A stretch of DNA of 10,780 bases from Albidovulum sp. (GTDB lineage: Bacteria > Pseudomonadota > Alphaproteobacteria > Rhodobacterales > Rhodobacteraceae), in NCBI GenBank assembly GCA_030837825.1, contig JAUQYB010000098.1, forward strand, positions 1-10,780, given 5' to 3'. The translations under genes were made by a program, and so were the position numbers. Under the pieces are notes generated by a model that did not search any database, was not told the origin of the DNA, and was given only the letters and a program-made list of their open reading frames with translations. Below are positions 10,125 to 10,780 of this stretch, one piece after another. Every line of letters starts with the position of its first letter. Within the stretch, counting starts at the first letter, position 1.

Positions 10125-10780
10125 TTAGCGGGCCGAGGCGAGGCGGGCCTTGGCCGATGACGGCATGGCGGACTTCGTCGTCGCCATGACGCCGGAATAG
10201 TCGGAAAGGTCGAGATAGCCGGCGATCTTCGCAAGCTCGCGGTTGCTGGCGTCGAAACGCCCCCGGAAGGTCTTCTCGACATGCGCGGAGACCGGGTGGT
10301 AGCCGCCCAGAGCCCAGGAAAACGGCGGGCGGCGCAGGACATAGCCGAAGGCACGGTAGAAGCCGTCGGGCGTCGTCCCGATCTTGATCGTCGGCGCCGG
10401 GGTCAGAACGCTTTTCTGAAGCTTGTTGATGCGGCGGAGCATCGGCACGGCATATTCGGGGTAGCTCGGCGCATAGGCCGAGCGGTGCGTCGGCAAGACG
10501 CCGTCGAAGCCGGCGTTGCCGGCAAAGGCCGCGAGCCGCCGCGTCGCCCCGTCCATGTCGGCCTTCAGGCTTTCCTGGGTGATGACATGCACGTTTTCCA
10601 CGCCGAACAGATCCCGGTACAGCCCGATCAGCCGATGATACTCGAAATGCTCAGGCCGGAAACCGAAGAACCCGAGCTCGGGGTCGCCGGCAAAGAACAG
10701 CTCCGGCCCCATCGTGCCGCCGCGCAGGAGATACTGCATGTAGACCGAGGTCAGGATGCGCATCTGCGAGCGGATGGAGA
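10125..10780 (-). CDS. Sulfotransferase family protein (N-terminus cut by window edge)
   Basis: The visible 217 C-terminal residues resemble PAPS-dependent sulfotransferases, which move a sulfate group from PAPS onto carbohydrates, lipids or small molecules. The frame is open through the right edge. Its first full residues, SIRSQMRILTSVYMQYL, contain the R-x7-S spacing of the 3'-phosphate-binding motif (Arg codon 10772-10770, Ser eight residues later). The GGTMGPELFF segment and a sulfotransferase-like domain end (HRLIGLYRDLFGVENVHVI, then ESLKADMDGATRRLAAF) follow. The 5'-phosphosulfate-binding loop would be outside the window. An ATG at 10763 exists but falls inside the motif and is not the real start. 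The C-terminal 90 residues or so are basic and not recognisable. The substrate is unknown; surface polysaccharide is a guess supported only by neighbouring uppP. The gene ends with TAA at 10125-10127. Confidence 0.7.
   Translation of the reverse strand, partial: SIRSQMRILTSVYMQYLLRGGTMGPELFFAGDPELGFFGFRPEHFEYHRLIGLYRDLFGVENVHVITQESLKADMDGATRRLAAFAGNAGFDGVLPTHRSAYAPSYPEYAVPMLRRINKLQKSVLTPAPTIKIGTTPDGFYRAFGYVLRRPPFSWALGGYHPVSAHVEKTFRGRFDASNRELAKIAGYLDLSDYSGVMATTKSAMPSSAKARLASAR

Noticed and set aside
10125..10763. Treating the ATG at 10763 as the true start of the sulfotransferase-like gene
   Set aside because: The frame stays open to the window edge and the PAPS-binding R-x7-S motif begins upstream of that ATG, so the gene is a fragment cut by the window.

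Overview
The window is strongly GC-rich and densely coded. All eight genes I can support lie on the minus strand. Gene content and protein style point to an alphaproteobacterium of the Rhodobacteraceae/Paracoccaceae group. The main signs are the GltB and GltD sequences, a Hint_2-type protein with an N-terminal region I associate with that family, and an MtgA with the typical alphaproteobacterial C-terminal region. The group assignment is inference from protein style; no rRNA or other phylogenetic marker is present.

In transcription order (high to low coordinates): a sulfotransferase-like protein cut by the right edge (10125-10780); uppP, undecaprenyl-diphosphatase (9247-10047); an AT-richer 159-base regulatory gap holding an inverted repeat and a candidate promoter; gltD, glutamate synthase small subunit (7651-9087); a 129-base gap with four 11-bp phased repeats and a hairpin; an exported protein of unknown function (6826-7521); a GFA/CENP-V-type zinc-binding protein (6404-6829); gltB, glutamate synthase large subunit (1863-6407); a 187-base gap with two GC-rich hairpins; a Hint-domain protein (728-1675); and mtgA, monofunctional peptidoglycan glycosyltransferase, cut by the left edge (1-694).

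The core of the window is a rearranged glutamate synthase locus. gltD comes first and gltB last, and two other genes sit between them. The unknown exported protein, the GFA-type protein and gltB are joined by two ATGA stop/start overlaps, so these three are almost certainly cotranscribed and probably translationally coupled. GltB and GltD together convert glutamine plus 2-oxoglutarate to two glutamates using NADPH. The flanking uppP and mtgA both serve cell-wall synthesis, through lipid carrier recycling and glycan polymerisation, but they lie outside the glt unit and show no operon link to each other.

No mobile element, tRNA, rRNA or CRISPR array was seen. The most interesting parts are the noncoding architecture around gltD, the two linked genes inside the glt locus, and the Hint-domain protein. 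I do not see convincing evidence of a wholly new multi-gene system.
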